A DNA stretch of 64,000 nt, taken from positions 41,414 to 105,413 of the forward strand of contig NZ_CABVHQ010000014.1 in the NCBI RefSeq assembly GCF_902497895.1, written 5' to 3'. The notes under the pieces are model-generated. The model did no database searches. It was not told where the DNA came from and saw only the letters and a list, made by a program, of their open reading frames with translations. Positions 43,176 to 52,630 of this stretch are shown here, piece by piece. The stretch is from Pseudomonas fluorescens (GTDB lineage: Bacteria > Pseudomonadota > Gammaproteobacteria > Pseudomonadales > Pseudomonadaceae). The number at the start of each line of letters is the position of its first letter. Position 1 is the first letter of the stretch. Position numbers and translations under genes: made by a program.

Positions 43176-43996
43176 GGAGATACATCAGGGCTGCGATTTT
43201 TCAAGATAAAAAAATCGTCTGAATGCAGCCTGAACCTTCGGCAGTTACGGGGGGTATGCCGGGGAGTCTCTGCGGGATAAAAAAGACCTTTATGACCCAC
43301 AGTGCTCTGGCCTCCGAGCACTTTCGTCACGCCGCATCGCGTGTGCCGTTCTGATGACGATATCTCATGACATTTCAGTCGCAGCAATCGCCTCGACCGC
43401 TGCTGGGCAGACCCGCGTCGGGAACTCGCTATTGCGGATATGCAGAGAACTCGCCGGGGAAGTTATCTAATAGTTTTTTTGAATGTATAAAGTAGTGTGT
43501 GCGCCAATAAATGGTTGTAAAAAAATTGACGTGTTTCATTTGCTTTACACATTGCGCTGAAGTTAATAAAACCATTGATAAAGTTATAATATTGGCCTTG
43601 CACCGCTTCAGGGCTTTATGCATGCCTGTGCGGGAAGTATCAAAAATGCCTGCTACCTTTTGGTGCTATAGCTATTTTCCTTGTTCATGTCATCAGTCGA
43701 AAATACTTTATAACTATCTGATTTTAATAAAAAAACATTAATTATTTGTGGGTTGTGGTTTTTGGCACTCGCTTTGCTATAAATGAATTTGGCGGCGTAA
43801 AGTGTGTTTTAAATCTCGATTAAAGAAAATAACAATACCCCTGTGATTGTTTGTCTACACTCCTCCGAGTGCGTCGAGTGTAGGTAGAGGATCAAGTTGT
43901 ACCTGACTGCCGGTTAGTTGGTGCGGTAGAACGAATGTCGGCCTGCGTGGCATGCCGACGGCTTTCTTGAATCTGGGGCTGCGGGGGATTTCACCG
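43176..43996. other. AT-rich regulatory region upstream of algD
   Basis: About 820 bases with no gene. From about 43480 to 43850 it is strongly AT-rich compared with the window, with A and T runs and a TATAAT at about 43586. The algD promoter is under AlgU and several activators in other pseudomonads. I looked for GAACTT-N16/17-TCTGA and found no convincing match. Confidence 0.55.
43855..43883. promoter_or_regulatory. Inverted repeat in the algD leader
   Basis: CTACACTC (43855-43862) and GAGTGTAG (43876-43883) are perfect inverted copies 13 bases apart, 113 bases before the algD start. It could be an operator or a leader-RNA hairpin. Confidence 0.45.
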
Positions 43997-45307
43997 ATGC
44001 GTATCAGCATATTTGGACTGGGTTATGTGGGCGCTGTATGCGCAGGCTGTCTCTCCGCTCGCGGTCATGACGTAATCGGGGTGGATGTCTCGCAGGTCAA
44101 GGTCGACCTGATCAGCCAGGGCAAGTCGCCCATCGTCGAGCCGGATCTGGAGCGGTTGCTCGAACTGGGGGTGAGTTTTGGGCGCCTGCGGGGTGACTGT
44201 GATGTGAAGGCGGCGGTGATGGGGACGGATATGTCCTTTATCACCGTCGGTACGCCCAGCAAGAAGAATGGCGATCTGGATTTGGTCTACATCGAGTCGG
44301 TCTGCCGCGAGATCGGCGAAGCCCTGCACGACAAGGGCAGTTGGCACACGGTAGTGGTGCGTAGCACGGTGCTGCCGGGCACGGTGAAGAACGTGGTGAT
44401 CCCGATACTTGAAGACTGTTCCGGCAAGAAAGCCGGGATCGACTTTGGCGTGGCGATCAACCCGGAGTTCCTGCGCGAAAGTACCGCGATCAAGGATTAT
44501 AACTCTCCGCCCATGACGGTGATCGGTGAACTCGACCGGCGCAGCGGTGAGATGCTCGCTACGCTCTATCAAGAGCTGGATGCGCCGCTCCTGCGCAGGA
44601 GCATCGAAGTGGCGGAGATGATCAAGTACACCTGCAACGTCTGGCACGCGACCAAAGTGACCTTCGCCAATGAGATCGGCAATATCGCCAAAGCCGTCGG
44701 CGTGGACGGTCGCGATGTGATGGACGTGATCTGTCAGGACACCAAACTCAACCTGTCGCGTTATTACATGCGCCCCGGCTTCGCGTTTGGCGGTTCCTGC
44801 CTGCCCAAGGATGTGCGTGCCCTGAACTATCGCGCCGGGCAAATGGATGTCGAGCACCCGATGCTGGCCTCGATCATGCGCAGCAATGCGGCGCAGGTAC
44901 AGAGAGCCTTCGACATCATCACCAGTTATGGCAAGCGGCGTATCGCGCTGCTCGGCCTGAGCTTCAAGGCGGGCACCGATGACCTGCGCGAAAGCCCGTT
45001 GGTGGAGTTGGCCGAGATGTTGATCGGCAAGGGCTACGACCTGCAAATATACGACCGCAACGTTGAGTACGCGCGCATCTACGGGGCGAACAAGGAATAC
45101 ATCGAGTCGAAGATTCCGCACCTGGCGTCGCTGTTGTGCTCGGATTTGGCGCAGGTGATCGGACTGGCGGATGTGATTGTATTGGGTAATGGCGACGAGT
45201 CGTTCAAAGCCATTGCGCTTGATGTGCCCGAGGGCAAACGGGTGGTCGACCTGGTGGGCTTTATGCCACTCGCCAGTAACGATCAGCTCGAAGGTATCTG
45301 CTGGTAA
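43997..45307 (+). CDS. algD: AlgD, GDP-mannose 6-dehydrogenase
   Basis: A 436-residue cytoplasmic enzyme, the same length as P. aeruginosa AlgD. It oxidises GDP-mannose to GDP-mannuronate with two NAD+, the committed step of alginate synthesis. The Rossmann motif is MRISIFGLGYVGAVCAGCL at the N-terminus, and the catalytic Cys is in AFGGSCLPKDVRAL. The C-terminal UDP-binding-type domain follows (LLGLSFKAGTDDLRESPLVELAE). The ATG at 43997 matches the family start. First gene of the alginate operon. Confidence 0.97.
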   Translation: MRISIFGLGYVGAVCAGCLSARGHDVIGVDVSQVKVDLISQGKSPIVEPDLERLLELGVSFGRLRGDCDVKAAVMGTDMSFITVGTPSKKNGDLDLVYIESVCREIGEALHDKGSWHTVVVRSTVLPGTVKNVVIPILEDCSGKKAGIDFGVAINPEFLRESTAIKDYNSPPMTVIGELDRRSGEMLATLYQELDAPLLRRSIEVAEMIKYTCNVWHATKVTFANEIGNIAKAVGVDGRDVMDVICQDTKLNLSRYYMRPGFAFGGSCLPKDVRALNYRAGQMDVEHPMLASIMRSNAAQVQRAFDIITSYGKRRIALLGLSFKAGTDDLRESPLVELAEMLIGKGYDLQIYDRNVEYARIYGANKEYIESKIPHLASLLCSDLAQVIGLADVIVLGNGDESFKAIALDVPEGKRVVDLVGFMPLASNDQLEGICW

Positions 45308-45387
45308 ATACGGAAATTGGGCGAGGCGCGGTGCTGGCGTGCCCTGAACAACATGGGGTTATCGAACAGGGGTAGGGGGGCATAGGC

Positions 45388-46869
45388 ATGGCTGATTCCA
45401 GGGTTTACTTGCGCGAAGCTGCGGGCTGGCTGTTCTACCTCACCGCGTTGATGGGGCTTGCGCTGTTGCTGCCGCACACGGTGTTTGATCCCGACTCCAC
45501 GGATTTTCTCCTGTTGGTGGGGGCGGTCGGGCTCTGGCGTTATTCGATGGGCGCGATCCATTACCTGCGGGGGATGCTGTTCCTGTATCTGGTGTTCCCT
45601 TATTACCGGCGCAAAGTCACCAGGCTGGGCAGCAGTGCCGATCCATCGCAAGTGTTTTTGCTGGTGACCAGTTTTCGTATCGATGCGTTGACCACGGCGC
45701 AGGTGTACCGCTCGGTGATCGAAGAGGCCATCGGTTGTGGTTACCCGACCAGGATGGTCTGTTCCATCGTCGAGCTGGCCGATGAACTGCTGATCAAGGC
45801 GCTCTGGGACAGCTATAGCCCGCCGAAGCACGTCAAACTGGATTTCGTGCGGATTCCCGGCACAGGTAAGCGCGATGGCCTGGCCCATGGTTTTCGGGCG
45901 ATCTCCCGGCACTTGCCGGATGCCGATGCGGTGGTGGCGGTGGTCGATGGCGACACCGTGCTCTCGCCCGGCCTGGTGCGTCAGACCGTGTCCTGGTTCA
46001 AGCTGTTCCCGAAAGTCGGCGGGCTGACCACCAATGAATTCTGCGAGGTGCGCGGCAGCTACCTGATGAGCCAATGGCACAAGCTGCGGTTCGCCCAGCG
46101 GCACATCAACATGTGTTCGATGGCACTGGGCAAGCGAGTGTTGACCATGACCGGGCGGATGTCGGTGTTCCGCGCCCAGGTGGTGACCGACCCCGGCTTT
46201 ATTCAAGACATCGAGAGCGATTATCTGCAGCACTGGCGTCTGGGGCGTTTCCGCTTCCTGACCGGTGATGACAAGTCCAGTTGGTACAGCCTGATGCGGC
46301 TGGGCTACGACACCTTTTATGTGCCCGATGCGGCGATCAACACGGTCGAGCACCCGCCGGAAAAGAGCTTCTTCAAGGCCAGCCGCAAACTGATGTTCCG
46401 CTGGTATGGCAATAACCTGCGGCAGAACTCGCGGGCCCTGCACCTGGGCGCGAACCGGTTGGGCTGGTTCACCTCGCTGGTGCTGTTCGACCAACGCGTA
46501 TCGATGTGGGCCAGCCTGCTCGGGCCGTCGGTGGCGATCATTGCCAGCCTCAAATACGGCATGGCCTACCTGCTGATCTATGTGCTCTGGATCGGCCTGA
46601 CTCGCTTGATCCTGAGCCTGCTGTTGCTGGCCTCGGGGCACCCGGTCGGGCCGGCCTTTCCACTGATTCTCTATTACAACCAGTTGGTCGGCGCAATGGT
46701 GAAGATCTATGTGTTCTTCCGTCTCGACCGGCAATCGTGGACTCGCCAGAACACCAAGCTCGACCGCGGGCTGGCCAGCTATCAACGCTGGTTCAATACC
46801 TGGTCGTCGCGGGCCATGACCTTTTCGGCAGGCAGTGTGTATTGCGCGCTGTTGATGTGGATGGTGTAA
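45388..46869 (+). CDS. alg8: Alg8, alginate polymerase (glycosyltransferase family 2)
   Basis: A 493-residue inner-membrane glycosyltransferase that polymerises mannuronate from GDP-mannuronate. It has TM helices at about 13-62 and 380-493 and a cytoplasmic GT-2 domain between. [13 protein letters not shown] carries the DxD-type residues, TTNEFCEV follows, and the acceptor region reads [27 protein letters not shown]. It works together with Alg44. It begins 80 bases after algD. Confidence 0.95.
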   Translation: MADSRVYLREAAGWLFYLTALMGLALLLPHTVFDPDSTDFLLLVGAVGLWRYSMGAIHYLRGMLFLYLVFPYYRRKVTRLGSSADPSQVFLLVTSFRIDALTTAQVYRSVIEEAIGCGYPTRMVCSIVELADELLIKALWDSYSPPKHVKLDFVRIPGTGKRDGLAHGFRAISRHLPDADAVVAVVDGDTVLSPGLVRQTVSWFKLFPKVGGLTTNEFCEVRGSYLMSQWHKLRFAQRHINMCSMALGKRVLTMTGRMSVFRAQVVTDPGFIQDIESDYLQHWRLGRFRFLTGDDKSSWYSLMRLGYDTFYVPDAAINTVEHPPEKSFFKASRKLMFRWYGNNLRQNSRALHLGANRLGWFTSLVLFDQRVSMWASLLGPSVAIIASLKYGMAYLLIYVLWIGLTRLILSLLLLASGHPVGPAFPLILYYNQLVGAMVKIYVFFRLDRQSWTRQNTKLDRGLASYQRWFNTWSSRAMTFSAGSVYCALLMWMV

Positions 46870-46987
46870 CGCCAGAGCCAGGGTAGTCGGTATGCCGTGC
46901 CGGTCTGCACAGTGGCAAAGGATAAAAGCTGAACACCGGCTCTGAGCTGCCGGATCGATCTCAATCGTGGATAGGAAGGGACGCTTT

Positions 46988-48187
46988 ATGAGCACAGCCT
47001 ATATTGCTGTTGATGAGAATGTCGTGCATGAGTCGGAGGTGGCGCGTCAGCATGCGCGGCTGAAACTACCGGCGCGGATCAAGTTTCACGGGCTGAACCG
47101 GGAGAAGTTCGATTGCGAGCTGATCGACTTGTCGGCCGGTGGCTTCAGTCTGAATCAGCCAAGCTCACCGCTGATCGTGGGCCGGCAGCACAAAGGCAAG
47201 GTGACGTTCCAGGTCGAAGCGCTTGGGTTCGCCATCGACGTGGAGTTTGTCGTGCGCTCGGTATGCGACGAGGGGCTACGGGTGGGATGCGAGTTTCACA
47301 ACCTGCGCCCGCGCGAGATCTCCGCATTGCGTTATCTGATCACCTCCTACCTCTCGGGCGGGGTGGTCAGCCTGGGTGACATGCTCGCGACCCAGCAGCG
47401 CAATAACTTCGCCAGGCCGCGTAAGCACGAAAGTGGTAACGGCCTGGGCTTTATCGCACGCTTGCGAGCGACCACGGTGAGCTTGCTGATTTTCCTGGTG
47501 GGACTGGGTGCCTTTGGTTATGTGCTGCACCAGTTGTATGGCGTTTATTTCGTCACTCACGCCGAATCGGCGCGGGTCAACGTCCCTGGCCAGTTGATCG
47601 GCCTGCCGCGTGACGGCAGCGTCAATGCGGTGGTCAAGGTGGGGTCGGTGGTGTCCAAGGGGGCCCCGCTGGCGACCTTTTCCGCCTCGCTGCTGGATGT
47701 GATGAAAGGCAACCTGCCGCCCGGGCAGGCAACCCCGGAGAACCTCGAGCGCCTGTTCAGCCGGACCCTGCAAGGTTCGCTGACCAGTCCTTGCGATTGC
47801 CGGGTGGTGGCGCAACTGGTGCCGGACGGCCAGGTCGTCGGCAAGGGCACCACGGTATTCGAATTGATGCCGGTCGATGGTGTGGCAACCATTGAAGCGC
47901 GCTTCCCCTATAAGAGCTTTGCCAAGATCCAGCCTGGCAAGGCAGTGACCTTCCAGCTGGCCGGTGAAGAACAGCCACGCACCGGCAAAATCGCCACGGT
48001 GGTGCTGGACAACGGCGGCCTGGCCTCCGACCTGCGGGTCACCATTGAATCTGACAGCGCGTTGCCGACCGAACTGGCCGGGCGTCCGGTGGAAGTCAGC
48101 ATCGAAAGCCTGGCGGGCAATGCCTGGGTAAAGGATGCCTGGACGAATAATTCCTGGGTGAACAAAGTCATGGCGGCCGGAAAATGA
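46988..48187 (+). CDS. alg44: Alg44, PilZ-domain c-di-GMP receptor for alginate synthesis
   Basis: A 399-residue inner-membrane protein. The N-terminal PilZ domain keeps RQHAR (R20, R24) and DLSAGG (D47, S49), the c-di-GMP contacts. One TM helix (about 157-180) leads to a periplasmic membrane-fusion-like domain (GQLIGLPRDGSVNAVVKVGS, CDCRVVAQLVPDGQVVGKG). Binding of c-di-GMP activates Alg8. Start at ATG 46988, which lines up with the P. aeruginosa N-terminus; seven extra upstream codons are less likely. It overlaps algK by 4 bases. Confidence 0.95.
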   Translation: MSTAYIAVDENVVHESEVARQHARLKLPARIKFHGLNREKFDCELIDLSAGGFSLNQPSSPLIVGRQHKGKVTFQVEALGFAIDVEFVVRSVCDEGLRVGCEFHNLRPREISALRYLITSYLSGGVVSLGDMLATQQRNNFARPRKHESGNGLGFIARLRATTVSLLIFLVGLGAFGYVLHQLYGVYFVTHAESARVNVPGQLIGLPRDGSVNAVVKVGSVVSKGAPLATFSASLLDVMKGNLPPGQATPENLERLFSRTLQGSLTSPCDCRVVAQLVPDGQVVGKGTTVFELMPVDGVATIEARFPYKSFAKIQPGKAVTFQLAGEEQPRTGKIATVVLDNGGLASDLRVTIESDSALPTELAGRPVEVSIESLAGNAWVKDAWTNNSWVNKVMAAGK

Positions 48188-49584
48188 ACGGCCCATGGCG
48201 ATCGGGGCTGCGGTTTTGTGCGCTGGCCGCTGCTCTGACGATAATTCATGGTTGCGGCACCCTGCCGGATCAGGGGTTGGCGCGCGAGGCGATGTTGCGC
48301 GGCGATTATGAAACGGCACGCAAGCACTATGGGGCGCTGGCCGAGGACGGCTATGCCGATGCCCAGGCCGGTATGGGCGACCTGACGGCGTCGGCGGGGG
48401 ACCCGGCGAGCCTGAAGGAGGCTGAAACCATGTACCGGCAGGCCGCACCGGAGTCGGTCAAGGCGCAGGCGCGGCTGGGCCGCTTGTTGCTGCGTCAGGG
48501 ACCGACTGATCCCAAGCAAGTGCGCGAGGCCCAGGACCTGTTGCAAGGCGCGCTGGATAAAAACGAGTTCAGTGCGGTGGTGCCGTTAACGCTGTTGTAC
48601 CTGAGCTACCCGCAACTGGCACCGGGGGTGGATCCGCAGCAGAAGGTCGATAGCTGGCGTGCCCAGGGCATTGTCGAGGCGGATCTGGCGCAGATCCTGA
48701 TTTACCGCAACCAGGGCACCTATAAGGCTCACCTGCCGCAGATCGAGCAGATGTGCAAGGCTCGGCTGGCGGTACTCGATGCCTGTTATGTGGAACTGGC
48801 CACGATCAATCGGATGCGCGCCCAGCCCAAGGCGCAAGCGGCCTTGCTGGTGGAATTACGCCAGGCTTGGCGCGAGGGGCGAGTAGCGCCCTTGCGGGTC
48901 GAGTCGGTGGCGCGCGTCCTGTCGTCGCCAACCCTGGAAGGCCCGGCCGATGCACAAAGCGCCCAGCGCCTGCTCGAGGAACTGGCGCCGGTCTATGCGC
49001 CGGCCTGGACCAGCCTGGCACGCTTGATCAATGACTACCCGGTGCAGGGCGATGCGCCTCAATTGCTCTCGGCCTTGCAGCGCGGGCGCGAAGCGGGCGA
49101 CCCACGGGCGCAACTGCTGACTGGGCGGCTGTATTACCTCGGCAAATGGTTGCCGCAGAATCCGCGCTTGGCTGAAGAGCATTTGCTCAAGGCGGCGGCG
49201 GCCGGTGAAGTCGGGGCGCATTACTACTTGGGCCAATTGTACCGGCGCGGTTATCTGGGCAAGGTCGAACCGCAGAAGGCGTTACAACATTTGTTGCTGG
49301 CGGCCCGCAACGGTTCGCCCAATGCCGACCTGGCCCTGGCGCACATGTTTTCCGACTCGCGCGGGGTCAAGGTCAATCGGATCAATGCCTTTGTCTTTGC
49401 GCAACTTGCGCAGCGTCAGGGGGTGGTAAATGCAGAGCCAGTGCTGTCGGCCTTGCAGTCGGGGCTGACCCCGGCGGAAAAGAAAATCGCGCAGCCCTTG
49501 CTTGAGGGGGAAGCCCAGGCCCGTGTGACGGGCGCGGCTTTAGCTAGACTGCAAACTCCGGAAAATGGACAGGACTTACTATGA
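48184..49584 (+). CDS. algK: AlgK, outer-membrane lipoprotein scaffold of alginate export
   Basis: A 466-residue lipoprotein with a signal sequence ending IIHGC (Cys24). It is built of TPR/Sel1-like helical repeats ([60 protein letters not shown]). It localises the porin AlgE and bridges it to periplasmic AlgX and others. It overlaps both neighbours by 4 bases. Confidence 0.94.
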   Translation: MNGPWRSGLRFCALAAALTIIHGCGTLPDQGLAREAMLRGDYETARKHYGALAEDGYADAQAGMGDLTASAGDPASLKEAETMYRQAAPESVKAQARLGRLLLRQGPTDPKQVREAQDLLQGALDKNEFSAVVPLTLLYLSYPQLAPGVDPQQKVDSWRAQGIVEADLAQILIYRNQGTYKAHLPQIEQMCKARLAVLDACYVELATINRMRAQPKAQAALLVELRQAWREGRVAPLRVESVARVLSSPTLEGPADAQSAQRLLEELAPVYAPAWTSLARLINDYPVQGDAPQLLSALQRGREAGDPRAQLLTGRLYYLGKWLPQNPRLAEEHLLKAAAAGEVGAHYYLGQLYRRGYLGKVEPQKALQHLLLAARNGSPNADLALAHMFSDSRGVKVNRINAFVFAQLAQRQGVVNAEPVLSALQSGLTPAEKKIAQPLLEGEAQARVTGAALARLQTPENGQDLL

Positions 49585-51014
49585 AGCAAGCATTGTTGGC
49601 AGGATATGGACTTGGGGTTTCGCTGATGTGCAGTGCCGGTCTGGTGCTGGCGGCGGAAGTGGCACCGAAGAATTTCGGTCTGGATGTGAAGATTACCGGT
49701 GAGTCGCAGGAAGACCGTGACCTGGGCACCGCGCGCGGTGGCTCGGTCGAAGGTATTGGTATCGACTTGCGCCCCTGGGCCTTTGGCCAGTGGGGTAACT
49801 GGAGTGCCTATACGATGGCGCAGGCGGTGGCCGCGACCGATACCATCGATACCGATACGATCAACAACGGCGTCGACGCCACCAATGCCCGTGATACGGA
49901 TGACAGCTACCTGGCGATGCGCGAGTTCTGGGTCGATTACACGGGCATCAGCGCCTATCCGGGCGAGCATTTGCGCCTGGGACGCCAGCGTTTGCGCGAG
50001 GACAGCGGCGAGTGGATGGACACCAACATCGAAGCGCTCAACTGGAGCTTCGAGACCACGCTGCTGCGCGCCCACCTGGGTGCCGCCCAGCGCTTTTCCG
50101 ACTACCGCACCGACGTGGACGACCTTTCGCCCGAAGACGAGGACCGTAGCCATGCGTTCGCCGACATCTCCACCCAATGGGCGCCCAACCACTGGTTCGG
50201 CCTGCGCGTGCATCACATCGAGGACAGCGGCAGCCTGCCCGATCCGGGCGAGCAGCTCGACGCACTCGACAAGACCAATACCGGCAGCCTGACCTGGGTC
50301 GGTTTTGAAGCGAACGGCGACGGCTACAACTATCGCTCGACGATGCCGGTCAACTACTGGCTCAGCGGCACTTGGCTGACCGGCAGTCGCGACACCCTCA
50401 GCAGCGAGGTCGACGCCAATGGCAACCGCGTCGCGACGGGGCACAACAGTGGTGACGTCGACGCCTGGGGCGCGGACATGGGCCTGCGCTGGAATATCAA
50501 TGAGAGTTGGCGCCTCGGCGCTGGCGCGGCCCGCGGCGAAGGCGGTGGTACCGACCAGGAAAGTCAGTACCAACAAACCGGTCTGCAGAGTAACCGCTCG
50601 AACTACACCGGCACGCGTGCGCGCGTACACCGCTTCGGCGAAGCCTTTCGCGGTGAACTGAGCAACCTCCAGGTGGCCACAGTGTTCGGCTCCTGGTCGC
50701 TCCGCGAGGACTACGACGCCAGCCTTGTCTACCACCACTTCTGGCGGGTCGACGACCAGGAGGAGACCGGCGACGGCGGGATCATCAATGCGGTGCTGGT
50801 GGACGGTGAAAAGGATCTGGGCCAGGAAGTCGATCTGGTCATGACAAAGTACTTCAAGCAGGGCCTGTTGCCCTCGAGCATGGTGGATTGGGTCGACGAA
50901 CCCTCGGCGCTGATCCGCTTGCGCCTCGGCGTGTTCTTCACGGGCGATGCCTACGCCAGCGACACCGACTCGAGCATGCACCGGGCGTTCGTTGATTTCG
51001 TCTGGAAAATCTAG
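49581..51014 (+). CDS. algE: AlgE, outer-membrane alginate porin
   Basis: A 477-residue outer-membrane beta-barrel with a signal peptide (residues 1 to about 24). It has alternating strand patterns and aromatic girdles throughout and ends in Ile after VDFVWK, near the usual aromatic C-terminal strand. Conserved alginate-porin blocks include [22 protein letters not shown] and [15 protein letters not shown]. It exports the polymer. A 10-bp stem hairpin lies after its stop codon. Confidence 0.94.
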   Translation: MKQALLAGYGLGVSLMCSAGLVLAAEVAPKNFGLDVKITGESQEDRDLGTARGGSVEGIGIDLRPWAFGQWGNWSAYTMAQAVAATDTIDTDTINNGVDATNARDTDDSYLAMREFWVDYTGISAYPGEHLRLGRQRLREDSGEWMDTNIEALNWSFETTLLRAHLGAAQRFSDYRTDVDDLSPEDEDRSHAFADISTQWAPNHWFGLRVHHIEDSGSLPDPGEQLDALDKTNTGSLTWVGFEANGDGYNYRSTMPVNYWLSGTWLTGSRDTLSSEVDANGNRVATGHNSGDVDAWGADMGLRWNINESWRLGAGAARGEGGGTDQESQYQQTGLQSNRSNYTGTRARVHRFGEAFRGELSNLQVATVFGSWSLREDYDASLVYHHFWRVDDQEETGDGGIINAVLVDGEKDLGQEVDLVMTKYFKQGLLPSSMVDWVDEPSALIRLRLGVFFTGDAYASDTDSSMHRAFVDFVWKI

Positions 51015-51023
51015 GTCCAGGTT

Positions 51024-51053
51024 GTTGCCCACAGTGATGCCATTGTGGGCAAC
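51024..51053 (+). other. Intercistronic hairpin between algE and algG
   Basis: GTTGCCCACA and TGTGGGCAAC form a perfect 10-bp stem with a 10-base loop. No T run follows, so it is probably not a terminator. It may stabilise the upstream message or lower downstream expression. Confidence 0.7.
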
Positions 51054-51101
51054 AGCGCCTTGATCACACCAAGTTGCATTTATTTTTGATGAGTGAGACT
51101 T

Positions 51102-52619
51102 ATGGACAGTGTCGTCAAGATAGGGCTGTTGCTCGCCGGTCTGCTGTTGGTGCAGGTCGCAGGTGTCAGTGCGGCGGGTCTCGTCGTACCGCCGCGCTAT
51201 ACCATCAGTGAGGCTCCGGGAAAGTCCCTGCTGCTTAAAGAACCGAAAATGCCCAACCTGTCCGGCTACACAGCCGAGGCAGCCAAGGCGAAGATTTCGT
51301 ACAAGCCCGCTGGCCGTGCCTTGATCCAGCCGATGCTCAAGGAAAACTCGCTCGACGAGTTCATCGGCGGTAAGGAGCGACTCAAGGAATGGGTAGTGCG
51401 CCAGCAGCGCATGCCAGTGGCGATCTTCATCGACCGTGGCTACATAAGCCTGGGGCAACTGGCGCGCAGCCTGCCGCCAACGGCCTTGCGCGAAACCGCG
51501 CCGGGGGTATTTCTGGCGCGCTTGCCGATCGTGATACGTCCCGGCGGGACCCTGCATATCGACAAGTCGGTCAAGGAGTTGCGATTGTCCCAGGAAGCCG
51601 GCTCATTCCTGGTCAATGACGGCAAGCTGTTTATCACCGACACCAAGGTCACTGCCTGGAGCGAGAAGAACAATAGCCCGGCCTGGTTCAAGAAAGAGGG
51701 GGAGTTCCGGCCCTTCCTGGTGTCCTGGGGCGGCACCGAGACCTACATCGTCAACAGCACCATCGCCAGCTTCGGCTACACCGCGAGCAAGAGTTATGGC
51801 GTGAGTATTTCCCAGTACAGCCCGAGCATGGCGCCGAAGATGAAGCGCAAGCGGCCGACCGGCTGGCTGCTCAATTCGGAGTTCGTCGATAACTGGTACG
51901 GCTTCTATTGCTATGAGGCCGACGACGTGGTGATTCTCGGCAATTCCTATCGCGACAACATCGTCTATGGCATCGACCCGCACGACCGTTCGCGCCGGCT
52001 GATCATTGCCCACAACGACGCCTTCGGCACCCGCAAGAAGCACGGCATTATCCTCTCGCGCGAGGTCAATGACAGCTGGATCATCTACAACCGCGCTTAC
52101 AACAATCACCTGTCGGGCATCGTCCTGGACCGCTCCAGTGTCAATAACCTGGTGGCCTACAACGAAACCTACAAGAACCTCTCCGACGGCATCACCCTGT
52201 ATGAGAGCGGCAATAACCTGCTCTGGCGCAACCGCGCGGTCGACAATAACCGGCACGGGATCCGGGTGCGTAACAGTACCCGTGTGCGGCTTTATGAAAA
52301 CGAACTGATGGCCAATGCCCTGACCGGTATCTATGGCCACATCAAGGATTTGCGCGGCACTGACCGCGATCTCAAGGAAGACCCCTTCGAAGCCAAGCTG
52401 TCGCTCACCGTGGTCGGCGGCAAGCTGATCGGCAACGGCTCCAGCCCCATCACGGTGTTTTCGCCGTCGCGGCTGGAGCTCTATGACTTGACCTTTTTGG
52501 CGCCGCAGAAACAGGACGGCCTGTCCTTCACCGGTTTGCTGGGGGAGGTACAGGGTGACTTGATGGAGATTCTCCTGCGCCGCCATGAAGCCGCGCTGAT
52601 TCTGCCGCAGACACTTTGA
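51102..52619 (+). CDS. algG: AlgG, mannuronan C5-epimerase
   Basis: A 505-residue periplasmic enzyme that turns mannuronate residues into guluronate in the polymer. It has a signal peptide (about 1-22) and a right-handed beta-helix of CASH/parallel repeats at about 190-420. The catalytic-site motif DPHD (IVYGIDPHDRSRRLIIAHN) is intact. It also protects alginate from AlgL during export. Start at ATG 51102 with GAGTGAG upstream; a GTG three codons earlier is possible. Confidence 0.95.
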   Translation: MDSVVKIGLLLAGLLLVQVAGVSAAGLVVPPRYTISEAPGKSLLLKEPKMPNLSGYTAEAAKAKISYKPAGRALIQPMLKENSLDEFIGGKERLKEWVVRQQRMPVAIFIDRGYISLGQLARSLPPTALRETAPGVFLARLPIVIRPGGTLHIDKSVKELRLSQEAGSFLVNDGKLFITDTKVTAWSEKNNSPAWFKKEGEFRPFLVSWGGTETYIVNSTIASFGYTASKSYGVSISQYSPSMAPKMKRKRPTGWLLNSEFVDNWYGFYCYEADDVVILGNSYRDNIVYGIDPHDRSRRLIIAHNDAFGTRKKHGIILSREVNDSWIIYNRAYNNHLSGIVLDRSSVNNLVAYNETYKNLSDGITLYESGNNLLWRNRAVDNNRHGIRVRNSTRVRLYENELMANALTGIYGHIKDLRGTDRDLKEDPFEAKLSLTVVGGKLIGNGSSPITVFSPSRLELYDLTFLAPQKQDGLSFTGLLGEVQGDLMEILLRRHEAALILPQTL

Positions 52620-52630
52620 GGAGCCTGCTG

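Noticed and set aside
43419..43475. GAACTC sequences at about 43420 and 43447 as AlgU promoters of algD
   Set aside because: Neither has a TCTGA-like -10 element at 16-17 bases.
45283..46995. A 570-residue minus-strand frame opposite alg8
   Set aside because: Shadow of alg8, low-complexity His/Gln/Arg/Pro composition and no domain or start signals.
49416..51557. A 713-residue minus-strand frame opposite algE and the start of algG
   Set aside because: It crosses the algE-algG hairpin and two real genes; composition typical of antisense frames.
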